From Maratus speciosus (Eukaryota; Arthropoda; Arachnida; Araneae; Salticidae), in the NCBI GenBank assembly GCA_963932465.1, contig OZ010786.1:442792619-442856618 (forward strand): 64,000 bases of DNA, in the 5' to 3' direction. The notes under the pieces are model-generated. The model was not told the origin of the DNA. It worked only from the letters and a program-made list of their open reading frames with translations, and made no database searches. The position numbers and the translations under genes were made by a program. Of the stretch, positions 22,747-33,321 are shown one piece after another (positions within the stretch are counted from its first letter, which is position 1; each line of letters starts with the position of its first letter).

Positions 22747-23295
22747 ATGGAGTTATGAATAAAAAGGAGGAGACATATAGTGTATTGTCTACCAGTTGCG
22801 AGTGAAGTAACTGAGGAGGTTGTCACAATATGGCGGCTGCTTTTTTGAAATCGGTTCTTCAGTTTCTGACTACCGATAGGTCAAGCATCCCACCAGTAAA
22901 ATTGAATAGAAGATTTCGTCTTAAAGAAGCGTCTTATTCATGGAATTTTTTTTCAAAAATGTCATAAAAATTTCTATTTGTTTTTACCGGTGTCAGTATG
23001 TCTTATAAAACTGTCGGTTTGTATCCATGGTTGTCACAATATGGCGGAAACTCAGGGCCTAACTACCACCAAAGAAAACTCCTACCAGTAAAAATGAAAA
23101 ATTATTTCTTCCACTATTTATGACTGAAATTTTGTAAAAATAAGGCGTTTAAATAAGTTTAAAGTATCTATATAAACTTACTGGTGGGAGTTTCCACCGT
23201 CGATAAACAACCCCTTTGTTAGCGGTTACAGTTGAAGCTTCACTATTTTAAGGATATGTCAGTTCCTCTTTATTAATAGTTCCATGGTTCATTTA
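22738..23295. mobile_element. 540-bp TIR element inside copia protease, 9-bp TSD
   Basis: GTTCATTTA occurs at 22738-22746 and 23287-23295, flanking 540 bp (22747-23286) that do not belong to copia. The termini are an imperfect inverted repeat: ATGGAGTTATGAATAAA on the left against ATGGAACTATTAATAAA inverted from the right, with GACATAT shared further in. A 9-bp TSD fits Mutator-like elements. The interior is non-coding and has a short direct repeat, GGTTGTCACAATATGGCGG (about 22818 and 23030). Removing the insertion plus one TSD copy leaves the protease frame unshifted at this point. Confidence 0.75.
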
Positions 23296-24580
23296 GCTAA
23301 TTCTTTGGAACTGTTCTCAGAATTAAAGAATTCGAATAAAGATACAATTACAATTGCTAATGGAACTAAATTAACTGCAAAGGGAAAGGTAAATGTACTT
23401 TTAATATTGAAACACTTAATGGTCAAACAAATAGAGTTACATTAGATCATGTGCTTTATGTTCCCGAATTGGATAGTAATTTATTATCTGTCCAGTCTTG
23501 TACTGAGAAAGGTTTTGTTGTGACATTTAAAGATGATATATGTTTAATTAAAAAGGGCAACATCCTAGTTGCAGATGCAAAAGCTGATGAGGGGTTATAT
23601 AGATTAAAAATAGTACCTACAAATGAAAAGGTATATAGTGCTTCAGAAATATTACCCGTTTGTTCTAATGTTAACTGCATTCTAAAATGGCACCAAAGGC
23701 TGGGCCATAGAAATTTGGAATCCATCAAGAAAATTCAAAAGGATGATTTAGCTTTAGGTATTACTGTGAATAATTGTTCTCGTAATACTGAATGTTCAAG
23801 TTGCATAAAAGCTAAGTTAACAGAAAAATTATTTCCAAAAGAAACGCAATACAGAAATAAAAAACCACTTGATTTGATATACAGCGACGTATCCGGTCCT
23901 GCAGAAACAAAAAGTATGGGATCAAAAAGATATTTCGTTACATTTATTGATGATTACTCTCGTTATACACAAGTATATTTTATTTCTTCTAAAGATGAAG
24001 TATTTGATAAATTAAAAGAGTATGTTGCATCAACAACAAATAAATTTAGATTGCAGATTAAATCCTTGCGTAGTGACAATGGAACAGAATATTGCAACGA
24101 ATCTGTCAAAGACTACCTTAAAAACTTAGGAATAAATCATGAAACAACGACGCCATATTCACCGTCCCAAAATGGAGTCGCAGAAAGAAAGAATCGCTCG
24201 CTTATTGAAATGAGTAAAGCCATGCTTATAAATGCTAAACTGCCAAAAACATTCTGGGCAGAAGCCATAGCTACAGCAGCCTACTTACAAAATAGATTAC
24301 CCACAAAATCAACCGAAAAGACACCATATGAACTGTGGAATGGGCATAAGCCAAATTTGAGTCATCTTAAAGTATTTGGATGCAAAGCATATGTGTATGT
24401 TCATAAACAGAAGAGACAAAAATTTGACGAAAAAGCCACTGAAGGAGTCTTTGTTGGTTACGATTTAAGAAGCAAAGGATACCGAATTTATATAGGCGGT
24501 AGAAAAATAGTGATAAGCAGAACAGTGAAGTTTTTTGAAAATATGAACTGTGAAAATGTCTTTAAAGAAAATCCTGAAGA
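23296..24580 (+). pseudogene. copia protease C-terminus and integrase
   Basis: Integrase inserts element cDNA into host DNA. The open frame begins at 23451; upstream (about 23385) the frame changes once. Features in order: the pre-integrase zinc-binding segment (WHQRLGHRNLESIKK with CSSCIKAK, about 23688-23815); the catalytic core with first D in YSDVSGP (about 23880), second D in RSDNGTEY (about 24073) and E in NGVAERKN (about 24181); then a C-terminal region with LKVFGCKAYV. The DDE triad is intact. This is part of one polyprotein that continues into reverse transcriptase. Confidence 0.9.
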
Positions 24581-25590
24581 GCGAATCTCAGATTTAATGC
24601 ATTTCAATTTTTCAGAAGAAAATCTTGAAAATGATAGTGAAGCTATTCAAATAGAAAATACTGCAGAAGAAATAAAAATGGATGAAAAATCAGTAGATAG
24701 CCCAACAACTGAAGAAAGTGAACATAATTTCCAGAGAAGAATATCTAACAGAGAGACTAAAGGAATTCCACCAGAAAGATATTCTTACAAAACTGAAGAC
24801 AGTTATTCCAAAAATCAATATCCTGAAACTTTTAAAGATGTTTTACAATTACCAGTAAAAGATCAAGAGAAATGGTTTCAAGCTATGAAGGAAGAAGTTA
24901 ACTCTTTAAAGGAAAATGAAGTGTTTGAGCTTGTTACTTTACCCAAAGGCAAGCACGCCATTGGCTGTAAATGGGTTTACAAAACAAAACATAATGAAAA
25001 TGGAGAAGCAATAAAATGCAAAGCACGAATAGTTGCCAAAGGTTTCGCTCAAAAATTAGGCACTGATTATGATTAAACCTTCTCTCCTGTCGTCAAACGT
25101 ACAACTATTAGAGCTTTTCTGACCTGGACAGCTTATCATAAAGCCAGAGTATTTCAAGTAGATGTTAAAACCGCCTTTCTACATGGTAAACTAGATAATG
25201 AAGAATTATACATGCATCAACCAGAAGGCTTTCATGATGAAGAAAATAAAGACAAAGTCTATAAATTAAAAAAGGCTATATACGGTCTTAAACAAGCCGC
25301 CAAGTGCTGGAATGAAGAAATAGAGAATACTCTAAAGGCATATGGATTTAAACAAAGTGAAGCTGATCCATGTTTATTCATAAAAGAAAAACCAAAGAAG
25401 ACAATTTATCTCATACTGTATGTAGATGATATGCTGATTAGCTCAGAAGATGAAAATGAAGTTAATGAAGTAATAAATTACTTAACGAAATATTATCCCA
25501 TAACATCACTAGGAGAAGCAAAATACTTCTTAGGTATAGAAATTTACAGAAAAGAAGATGGAAGTTATTTACTTTCACAAAGAGAGTAAA
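24581..25590 (+). pseudogene. copia reverse transcriptase (one nonsense codon)
   Basis: Copies element RNA into DNA. The N-terminal region has WFQAMKEEVNSL and GCKWVYKTK (about 24875-24990), typical of the RVT_2 (copia) family. The frame hits TAA at 25074-25076, at a position where the family normally has a residue, then continues in the same frame: VDVKTAFLHGKL (about 25159), AIYGLKQAAKCW, and the catalytic YVDDML box (about 25420). A second break is a frameshift near 25587 at an AAA run. All key catalytic residues are otherwise visible. Confidence 0.9.
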
Positions 25591-26394
25591 ATAAATCAAT
25601 TAGTTAAGGATTTTCAGCTTGAAGAAGCCAAACCAACTTATACCCCAATGGAAACTAACTATTACAGTTTAGATAAAGAAGAAAATCTTTTATCATCAAA
25701 TGATAATTATAGACAAGCTATAGGAAGTCTTTTATATATTTCCTCATGCACAAGACCTGATATTACCGCTCCTACACACATACTAAGTCGAAGATGCAAT
25801 AATCCAAGACAAAAGGACTGGAATGCTGTTAAGAGGGTAATGAGATACTTAAAAACAACGAAAGACCTTGATCTCCACATTTCTTCAAAAGAATATCCTA
25901 ATATAGTTGCATACTCGGATGCAGACTGGGGACAAGATGCTACAGACAGAAAATCCACCTCAGGAAATGTAATCTTCTTAGGCAATAGCTGCATTTCTTG
26001 GTTCTCACGAAAACAAACATGTGTGACGTTATCGTCAGCAGAAGCTGAATATGTGGCACTGTCACAAGGAACTCAAGAGGTGCTATGGATCTTAAAATTA
26101 TGTAAAGATCTCAATTTACAATAACATTTTCCTATTAGAATTTTTGAGGATAACCAATCTACAATTAAATTGGTTGAAAGTGAAAAATTTAAATCTCGCA
26201 CTAAGCACATTGATACAAAGTATCATTACATACGAGATTTAAAAACTAAAAATGTTATAGATGTCAAATATCTATCAACAAATGAAATGATAGCAGATAT
26301 AATGACGAAGCCACTGCCAAAGGCCAAATTTGATCTTTGTAGAAACCTTATCCACCTGGTGTCAGATTCTATCACAAAACGGGAGAGATGTTAG
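25558..26394 (+). pseudogene. copia RNase H and C-terminus (one nonsense codon)
   Basis: RNase H degrades template RNA during cDNA synthesis. The frame carries YSDADWGQDATDRKSTSG (about 25912), SWFSRKQ, and SSAEAEYVAL (about 26033), the standard copia RNase H motifs. A TAA at 26122-26124 interrupts it; the same frame resumes with FEDNQSTIKLVE and RTKHIDTKYHYIR through MIADIMTKPLP. The final stop (TAG, 26392-26394) overlaps the first bases of the 3' LTR. Confidence 0.9.
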
Positions 26395-26858
26395 AAAATG
26401 CTCTTTTGTTTTCAAGAACATCCACCAGATGGCAGCATCAGGCAATCTTTTTTATTTGATCTACTGTGACAGACACTCAGTTCTGTGAGTGTTGCTCCTT
26501 CCCTTATAGCAGTTGGCAGCAAAATGCTGCTTGATTAAAAAATCCAATAATATTCCAAAGGAATATAATATGATAAAAAAAACTGCAACAAGCCATAGTT
26601 CAAAGTATTTCTTTGTGTTTGTAAATAGTCTTATACATCTGTTTTGTTTTATTGTGAAATGTGATCCGTATTTTGACCAGCATATATATTATTCTAGTGT
26701 ATTCAATCTTCTAATAAATGTTTTTTGTTCATCCTAAGAAGAATATATTTCCATTGAAACACATCAAAACATAAAGGTAAAACTTTTAACTTTTTTTTAT
26801 TGTTTACCTATTGAGGAATTTCGTATTCATGCCTTCCATATGGAATAACATTATAACA
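26389..26858 (+). repeat. 3' LTR of copia element
   Basis: 470 bp, TGTTAG...ATAACA. The last six bases differ from the 5' LTR by one substitution (CTAACA there). The CTCF-like motif is retained at 26422-26436. It is followed by the TSD AAATC (26859-26863). Confidence 0.95.
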
Positions 26859-27083
26859 AAATCTTTTACAGCGCGATCTGAAAATAGTCTAGATGCAAAT
26901 ACAGTTTATTTTATTTAATTTGGAATGCAATGTTTTCTTAATAAATGAATCTTGTGCGCAAGATTTCACATAACTGAATTGTCACACTGAGTCATTTTTT
27001 TTTTATTGATTAGAGATATAATATGAGTTTAAAATTACCGACACTAGAAGAAATACATATTGATTAGTTTGTGAGAAAATGAA

Positions 27084-27470
27084 TACAGGGTGTTTACAAA
27101 TAAATTGGGCAATTTCGTAACTTAAGAACTTCCGAAATATTAAATGAAATTAACTAGTTTAAAATCATACTATTAGTAAGATTGTCGAAGTTTATTCTTA
27201 GATGGCGTTAGGGTCGTACTTGCACAGCAGAATGAGTTTCAGGAAACCAAAGACAGCCTTTCGCTTTTTCAGCACCGTTGTACGTCTTCATTATCATAAT
27301 GCCGAACAATAATGATTACCGCGATAGCGTCCGTTATGACACCTAACGCCATCTATGAATAAACTTCGGCAATATTACTACTAGTCTGACTTGCAACTAG
27401 TTAATTTCATTTAATATTTCGGAAGTTCTTAACTTACGAAATTGCCCAACTAATTTGTAGACACCCTGTA
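27084..27470. mobile_element. mariner-type MITE with ~150-bp TIRs
   Basis: TA-bounded, 387 bp. Termini are CAGGGTGTTTACAAAT and its near inverse, with long arms sharing CGGAAGTTCTTAA/TTAAGAACTTCCG and AATTTCATTTAATATTTC. GATGGCGTTA (27201) and its inverse TAACGCCATC (27344) sit symmetrically 115 bp from each tip. Non-coding. Confidence 0.8.
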
Positions 27471-28159
27471 TAACAAAATAAATCTCAAAATTTTGAATTA
27501 TTTATTATCATTATTTTTAATATTCAAAATTCCAATTTTTTTCAGCTGATGAATATAATAGAAGGCCATCGTGTGATTCAATATGGTTTATACCTTCAGT
27601 AAAAATGCCATCAAATTCTATCCGGACATATATTAGAAATCATGTGTGCAATGACCAAAATCATTTTTTTGAGACAACTGACTTAAAAGATCAAAATGTC
27701 CTTTGATAATATAGAGGTAGCTGAAGCTGTTTTGGGCACTACTTTTCTTCTAAAGCGACGTTTTGCCTAGGATTTCCTTCAAAATGTTCCTAAAAATTAA
27801 ATTTTAATATAAGTTATAAAATAAAAATGTCGTTTTCGCACTTTCAAAATGACCGAACCTTTAACATATTTAGATCATTAGCTTGCATTTCAGGATTCAT
27901 TATTATTATTATTATTATTCGGAAATTGCGAATCTATAGCGAAAATTCCGAAAAACTACTTTTTACTATATATAAGCACAAAACGTGTGTTAATAAATCT
28001 AGAAAAAGTACTATTCAGAATCGCTGGCTTGAATGCAGAATTTCAAAAAAATGTAAAGAAATTCCTGAATTGGCACATACCTGCGCCATGGATGTAAATG
28101 GATTTATTTCATATATTTGCTATTGCAGATGAAGCACGAAGACTAATTTCAAATCTAAG
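27471..28159. other. stretch without a recognised gene
   Basis: A 101-codon ORF (27827-28132, plus) contains an (ATT)n-encoded isoleucine run and no domain I recognise. I regard it as a likely chance ORF. Confidence 0.4.
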
Positions 28160-28960
28160 TTAAGGGGTCTCAGGACTCTTAATTTTTCATTGAAGGTGCT
28201 TTTTAGCATCATGTCACATTTAATTTTATTTCTGATTTCCTATAAAACACAAATGCATGAAATTTTTACCATTGATTGCTAACTATCTGTTCTGTGTAGC
28301 ATAATTATTTCAATATTATACAACTGATATTTCACTATTTTTTTTAGATGTTTATTTATTATAAAAAAAAATAAAATTGCATTTTTACTTGCATCTACTG
28401 CGCGCAAGATTGCAGCGAAACTATTGGTTCTACAGCCTCAAATAATATTGATAATGATGCAAAACTAATATACTTGGAACGTATACTCCAATTTAAAGCA
28501 ATTAAATTTTTATTTTCTTGAAATATATAACATTTAACTTATAAAATTTTGAAAAAAATTCATTTTTTGATGAAAAAATGTTAATTTTAAATATTCAATA
28601 CATTATATTAATAAATTTGAGGTATAAGTAGCCTTGTATCAAAGTGAATAAATGTTTCAAGTTTTGTACAAATTGCTTAATTAGTTCTTGAGAAATGTTG
28701 CTCGCAATGAATGCAAGCCAGAAAACAATTTTAAAACTTTCCTCAAAATTAAACATTTTAAAAAGTGTAAAATAATATTTATAGAACATTGATATTATTA
28801 TGCTACACAGAACGGATATTAAGCTGTCAGTTGCAAAAAAATATATATATATATATATATATATGTATTTCTATTCTATACGGAATGTGAAATAAAATTA
28901 GATGCGACACGTTGCTAAATTGCACCATCAATGAAAAGTAGGACTCCTGAGACCCCTTAA
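28160..28960. mobile_element. 801-bp TTAA-flanked fold-back element
   Basis: Bounded by TTAA (28160-28163, 28957-28960), with termini GGGGTCTCAGGA and its inverse. The arms continue as an imperfect inverted repeat of 100-170 bp (shared blocks TCTGTTCTGTGTAGCATAAT and AATTTTATTTC). TTAA targeting suggests a piggyBac- or Kolobok-type transposase. No convincing ORF inside; a (TA)n tract lies at about 28842-28864. Confidence 0.65.
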
Positions 28961-29156
28961 AATCCAAAAACAAAACGTGATTGGGCATATTTGAATTTCA
29001 ATTGAAAAATAAATATCTATATGTATTTATAAAAAAAATATATATGAAAAAGATGCCATACATAAGAAATTACATGATGTTACTGAAGTGTTCATAGATA
29101 AAATTATCACCGTATTAACATTTGTTAATAAACATTTGTGGGACTTTTTCCATATA
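28961..29156. other. short intergenic AT-rich spacer
   Basis: Nothing recognisable. Confidence 0.5.
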
Positions 29157-29394
29157 TACAGGGCGGCCATAATTTAAACTCCCCTACTACGACCTCTCTA
29201 TATATTGAATTACTCAGTGTATGACCTTAAAATTGTGTGCACATGCTATTCAAGACATGGGGAAACGAATTAAAAGAAAACAAATTAGTTTCAAAAACCA
29301 CGGAGAGGTGGCGCTGTACAACTGCTCATAGGCTGAAAAGATGTATATCTACGAACTTTATTTGAACGTACCAAAGGCTCACATGACAAGGGCA

Positions 29395-29660
29395 TTATCT
29401 ACGCACGAAATGCTGCTCAATATGGTTTCTTTCATGAAGACGTAAAATCTGCAGTCTGTGGACAGCTTGTTCAACTGCAGATCTTAAGTAATCGACCGAG
29501 ATGGCTCTCCCAAGTAGAGTTATATTTTCTTTCATGTCTGCTAAGGTTAATAGAAGTCCGCGATAAACAATATTTTTAAGTTTCCTCATAGCAAAAAATC
29601 ACACGGATTAAGATCTGGAGAACAAAATGGCTAGTTTGTCGGAAACTCATAACATATTGC
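29395..29660 (-). pseudogene. mariner-like transposase C-terminal fragment
   Basis: On the minus strand, upstream of the ORF, the frame reads SPDLNPCDF, the usual context of the third catalytic D of mariner transposases. A stop follows, then KLKNIVYRGLLLTLADMKEN and a C-terminal tail with HIEQHF, resembling the family's ELK.NI...GGHIEH ending. The N-terminal two thirds are absent or unrecognisable. Non-functional. Confidence 0.65.
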
Positions 29661-30949
29661 TTTGTCATTATTGAAATGTTGCAGAAGAAATAACTTTCTA
29701 ACCAGTTTTATTCCTCTTTTATACCCAGAACATGGCTGTTAGCCAGGGTTGCCAGTTTGGCCTCCATTTTTATTCTAAAATTCTGAACTCACATCGGAAA
29801 TTCTTGAAAAAGAATTTTTACTCAAAGTAATCACGAAATGTCTGACTTTATTAAATCAGAAAAATATATTCGTATTTTCTGGTATGAATTCAGAATATAG
29901 CGATAAAAACGGAGACTAAACTTGCAATCTTGCTGCATATGAATTTATGGAAAGTTTTGTGCTTGCAAAGTGAAATTGCAATTACAATCTCAGTTTAAGC
30001 TTATACACCTTTTTTTTTTCCATTAGGTCAATAGAAATTAAAATAGTTTATTTCCCATGTGTTTGATTTTTTTTTTTGCCTTTTTCTTCCAATTTTCTGT
30101 TGTACAGTGCCATCTATCGGTGTTCCTGGAACTTTTTTGCTTAATCCGTTTCATCATGTCTTGAATAGTATGGTGGGGGGTAAAACCGGTTAGCGCAGAT
30201 TCCTCTTTGATTTGAACTTTTATCTGTCGGCCAGCATGAGGAATTGCTTGTCGAATGCAATTACGGTATTTGCAGCTGAACGAAACGCTACTGTATGCGA
30301 TTATTTTTTGTGTGAAAAATTGCGTTTGAATTTCTCTTAAAAATTGTTTTGTTTGATTCTGGGTTTTACGCATATATTAACTGTTTATCAACATATTAAA
30401 TATTGGTAAGTACTATATCTAATTCTTTGAGTTCCTCCTAGTTATTTAACATTTTTACTGATATTTTAGTATAGGATTGGGAGTAGTGACGCCATGTTTT
30501 ATTATCTGTGTCATGTTGCGGTAAAATCGGGTATTTAAGAGTGGTCAAAACAATACCCGGTTTGTCCTATATTCATGGAATGATTTTTTGCGATAGTTAA
30601 TAATTTAGCATGGATCTTTCAATTACAATTCACCACTGTTAAGTACTGTTAACCCCTTGATGTGTCATTTATGGCAAGTCTAAACTCATACTACAAACAA
30701 GTGGTGGGCAACTGGTTACTTTCCAATCCTGTACGATCTATAACAATTTACTAAATTAGAAAATTGTTCAAAACTGCATTTTTTAAACAGTAGTTGCAAA
30801 TACTCCAATCAGGCATTTTGAGAAAACATGAATTATTTTCTACTACGACGATGTTTTTCCAAACCATGTATTTGCTCCTTCGGAAATGATAGAGAAACCG
30901 TGAAAGCTAGGAATAACACACCTACATCTACACAGCCATAGGTTGGCAT

Positions 30950-31510
30950 AACTGCAGCAACAAATATTTCTGAAACATTACAAAATAATGAAGCTCATCC
31001 TTCCACATTTAAAAGTGTTCGCATCACACAACCAGCAGTTGACAACATCCAACTTCTGCCATCGAGATCTCAGATTGTGTAGCCAGCAATCTGCATTTCC
31101 AATTTCGCCTAAAACGTTATTAACCCTTGCACAGGAAGGCTTTAGTAAAAGAGTTGATAAAAGAAGGAGAAAACTGTTATTTTAATTCATTCATGTTCTA
31201 TAAATTAGAGCTGGAAACATATCTTAAGAAGAAAGAAGCCAAACAGACTGAAAACGAAAAAGGAAGGTTCTTAAAAAGTAAAAAGAAATTATGAATCAAC
31301 AGGAAAAGAAACCAAAAAAGATTGATGAGATATCCTCAGAAGATGAAGAAGATAATGAAGCCTTAATGTTTGCAATGAACTTTACTTTAATTCTAATTCC
31401 AAAGAAGGTTGGATACAATGTTTGAAATGCCACGGATGGGAACACGAATTATGAAGAAGCACTTGAAGAAGAATATGATAACAAGTTTGTTTGTGATTTT
31501 TGCAGTTAAA
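30950..31510 (+). pseudogene. pogo-like transposase C-terminus with zinc-finger remnant
   Basis: Reading across several frames, I see an acidic/lysine-rich tail followed by SKEGWIQCLKCHGWEHE and FVCDFC. Arthropod pogo/Tigger-like transposases often end in such a PHD-like finger (WIQC..C..W.HE...C..C). Frameshifts and stops separate the pieces. The catalytic domain is not visible. It lies within the presumed insertion inside the 29157-32046 mariner relic. Palindromic GGTAAAACCGG motifs (30180, 31700-31740) may be tips of this element. Confidence 0.45.
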
Positions 31511-32046
31511 ATAACTCTAAAAGTTCCTGCGCAAAATAGGTAGGCGTATGCAATATAGAAAATTTGCTACAGAATTATGTCTGACACTTGGAAGAAAACA
31601 TGTGCATTTTCATTTTGTTAAATAGAACAAAAATGTAGTTTTTTTTTACTATATTAAACAAGAATTCTTTTTAACAAAAGGAGTTCTCCAGGAGTTTTAA
31701 ATTGATACCCGGTTTTACCCAACCAGTGGGGTAAAACCGGATTTTTGCATATGTCTGAAAAAAGCTACTTTTTATATAAAATCAATTATATTTTTTATCG
31801 AAAAGAATATGTTTTATCATAGACAAAGACACTTAAAATTAAAAACGGTTTTACCATTCGTTCGTTCGAGTTCGTTTTACCATTTGATTGTATTGGTGAA
31901 CAACAAACATTTATGGTGCACAATTTTGTCCCAACTTCCCCTACACGTACACAAAATTTGAAGCCTTTACACTGAGTTATTCCATATATAGTGGAGGTGA
32001 GAGTTAATTACTTAATTGTGTGTGTTTTAATCGCGGCCACCCGGTA

Positions 32047-32769
32047 TAGGTATTTTTTCTGAACATTTTGATGCATTTTATCATAATAGGAATAAATTGA
32101 GATATGGAATATAAAAAGATCAAAAACAAAATACTTCAGTTACAAATTACATGTTTTTATTATAGTAATTATATCGTATAGAAGTCTACATAATTTTTAA
32201 AATGTATGTAAACGTGTCTTAAGTTAAATTTAAACTTGGCATCAAAAGGAACTCGCATAAAAAAGAAAATCTATGGAACTCGCTAAATTCAGAAAACCTT
32301 TTCTAAAATGAGGTGAAAGCTTTTTATTTTTCTAAAAGTTTGACAGTACAAAAAGTTTTTAAACAAAGCTTCACCATGGGATAAATGTAAGAAAAGATAA
32401 ATTAAGGTGTAAGCTGATAGTTTTTCTTGGTTTTCTTTTACAATATTTTTCGTAACATTTTGAAACTTGTTTGAGTGGCACTGTTTTTTTTTTTCAACTT
32501 TATCTTTTTGCTTCGCCTGTTTTTCCACATTTTAGTATATTATTTAAAGACAATTTTGGGCTGAAAACCAGAAGTACAAAAAAAGAAAAATTATTGTTAT
32601 CTTAGCTGTCACACATTAGAAGTGATATATTTGTAATATTAGAATGTTCATTAAAATATTAAAAAAAAGTTATTATTAATACATTTATTAACGCCAAAGT
32701 TTAGCAATTGTATTGACAGTATAACACATATATTTATAACAATCCTATATCTAAATAAAAATACTAACA
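32047..32769. other. AT-rich stretch without a gene
   Basis: Only short uninformative ORFs. Confidence 0.5.
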
Positions 32770-32910
32770 AGGGTGATAGCTGAGGTGATAGTCGCCGATT
32801 TTGATAAGATTGGTGTCGTTGCAAAGGTCTTGTCGTGAGAAACAAAAAATCCCAATGCAACTACTCTTCCAAAATGAACACCACGGGAGCTGCAAGGTAA
32901 AACGCTTTCT

Positions 32911-33172
32911 TAATACTAAGCCTGAGCGTTGACACAAAAATGGCGGCTGCCGAAGGCAGCCTTTTCTAGCGTGTGGACTGCCCCTTTAATTTTGGTACCA
33001 ATAATATATTAAAGTTTTTTCGCTTTAATTTACTGAGATTAAACAAGACAAATAAATCTTTTATAATATACTCATGTGTAATATTAGGGGACCGTACATA
33101 AGTTAAAAGAATCTGCCTTTGGGTGCCGTCTTTTTCGAGTCAGCGCTTAGACCTAGCATTCAGGGGGCGGTG
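32911..33172. mobile_element. MITE, second copy of the 9632-9920 family
   Basis: Shares the block AAAATGGCGGCTGCCGAAGG, an internal TTAATTT/GAGATTAAAC region and the right tip CAGGGGGCGGTG with the 9632 copy. The left tip has lost the CACCGCCCCCTGA bases. About 262 bp remain. Confidence 0.75.
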
Positions 33173-33321
33173 GCTATGAGTGGAAAAAGTCTATAACAGC
33201 TGAATTATCCCAACGTCATACTAACAAGCCCCACTTCAGGAAAACATCAAAGTAGTTGACTGAGTTCTATTTCGAAATGTTAAAATAACCTATACGTGAA
33301 GAAAAAAGCCTCCTTATCATG

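Larger units (their letters stand above)
20879..26858 (+). mobile_element. Ty1/copia LTR retrotransposon (defective)
   Basis: A complete LTR-to-LTR element of 5,980 bp with a 5-bp TSD (AAATC). The LTRs are 470 bp each, start TGTTAG and end TAACA, and differ at about five positions, so insertion is fairly recent. Internal order is gag, zinc knuckle, protease, integrase, reverse transcriptase, RNase H; integrase before RT is diagnostic of copia. The coding region is broken by a gag frameshift, a 540-bp insertion in the protease region, a frameshift near 23385, a nonsense codon at 25074, a frameshift near 25587 and a nonsense codon at 26122. It inserted into the right end of the fold-back element. 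The purine-rich tract AAAACGGGAGAGA (26376-26388) lies just before the 3' LTR. Confidence 0.95.
17922..26873. mobile_element. ~3-kb fold-back element interrupted by copia
   Basis: The left end (17922) reads GCACTGTAAAACATTTGTGT, then a GTGTAACGTTACAC block and CTGGAGGAAGCC. The right end, read inward on the minus strand, is GCGCTGTAAAAGATTTGGTG, GTAACGTTAC, then CTGGAGGCAGC. The copia element (20879-26858) splits the right end between AAATC and TTTTACAGCGC (26864-26874). Without copia the element is about 3.0 kb. It has no long ORF. The interior holds tandem units (18463-19400), an inverted pair (18345-18445 with 19565-19655) and a second one (19965-20210 with 20430-20650). No target duplication of the outer element was identified. 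Confidence 0.6.
29157..32046 (-). mobile_element. mariner-type transposon relic with internal insertion
   Basis: TA-bounded tips CAGGGCGGCCATAATT (29159) and, inverted from 32044, CCGGGTGGCCGCGATT. The arms share GAATTACTCAGTGTA-like sequence. A transposase C-terminus lies at 29395-29660 on the minus strand. The left arm's inner block, GGTGGCGCTGTACAAC (29306), has its inverse at about 30098-30112, whereas the rest of the right arm resumes only at about 31945. This suggests about 1.8 kb was inserted into the right arm. Without it the mariner would be about 1.07 kb. Confidence 0.6.

Noticed and set aside
21003..26737. Identical 74-codon ORF in both LTRs
   Set aside because: Identity is explained by LTR duplication; no homology or codon signal.
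27827..28132. 101-codon ORF as a small secreted or membrane protein
   Set aside because: The hydrophobic stretch is an (ATT)n isoleucine run, and the rest shows no family pattern.
30038..30373. 111-codon minus-strand ORF
   Set aside because: No recognisable domain; it spans the junction between mariner right-arm sequence and the presumed insertion, so it is likely chance.
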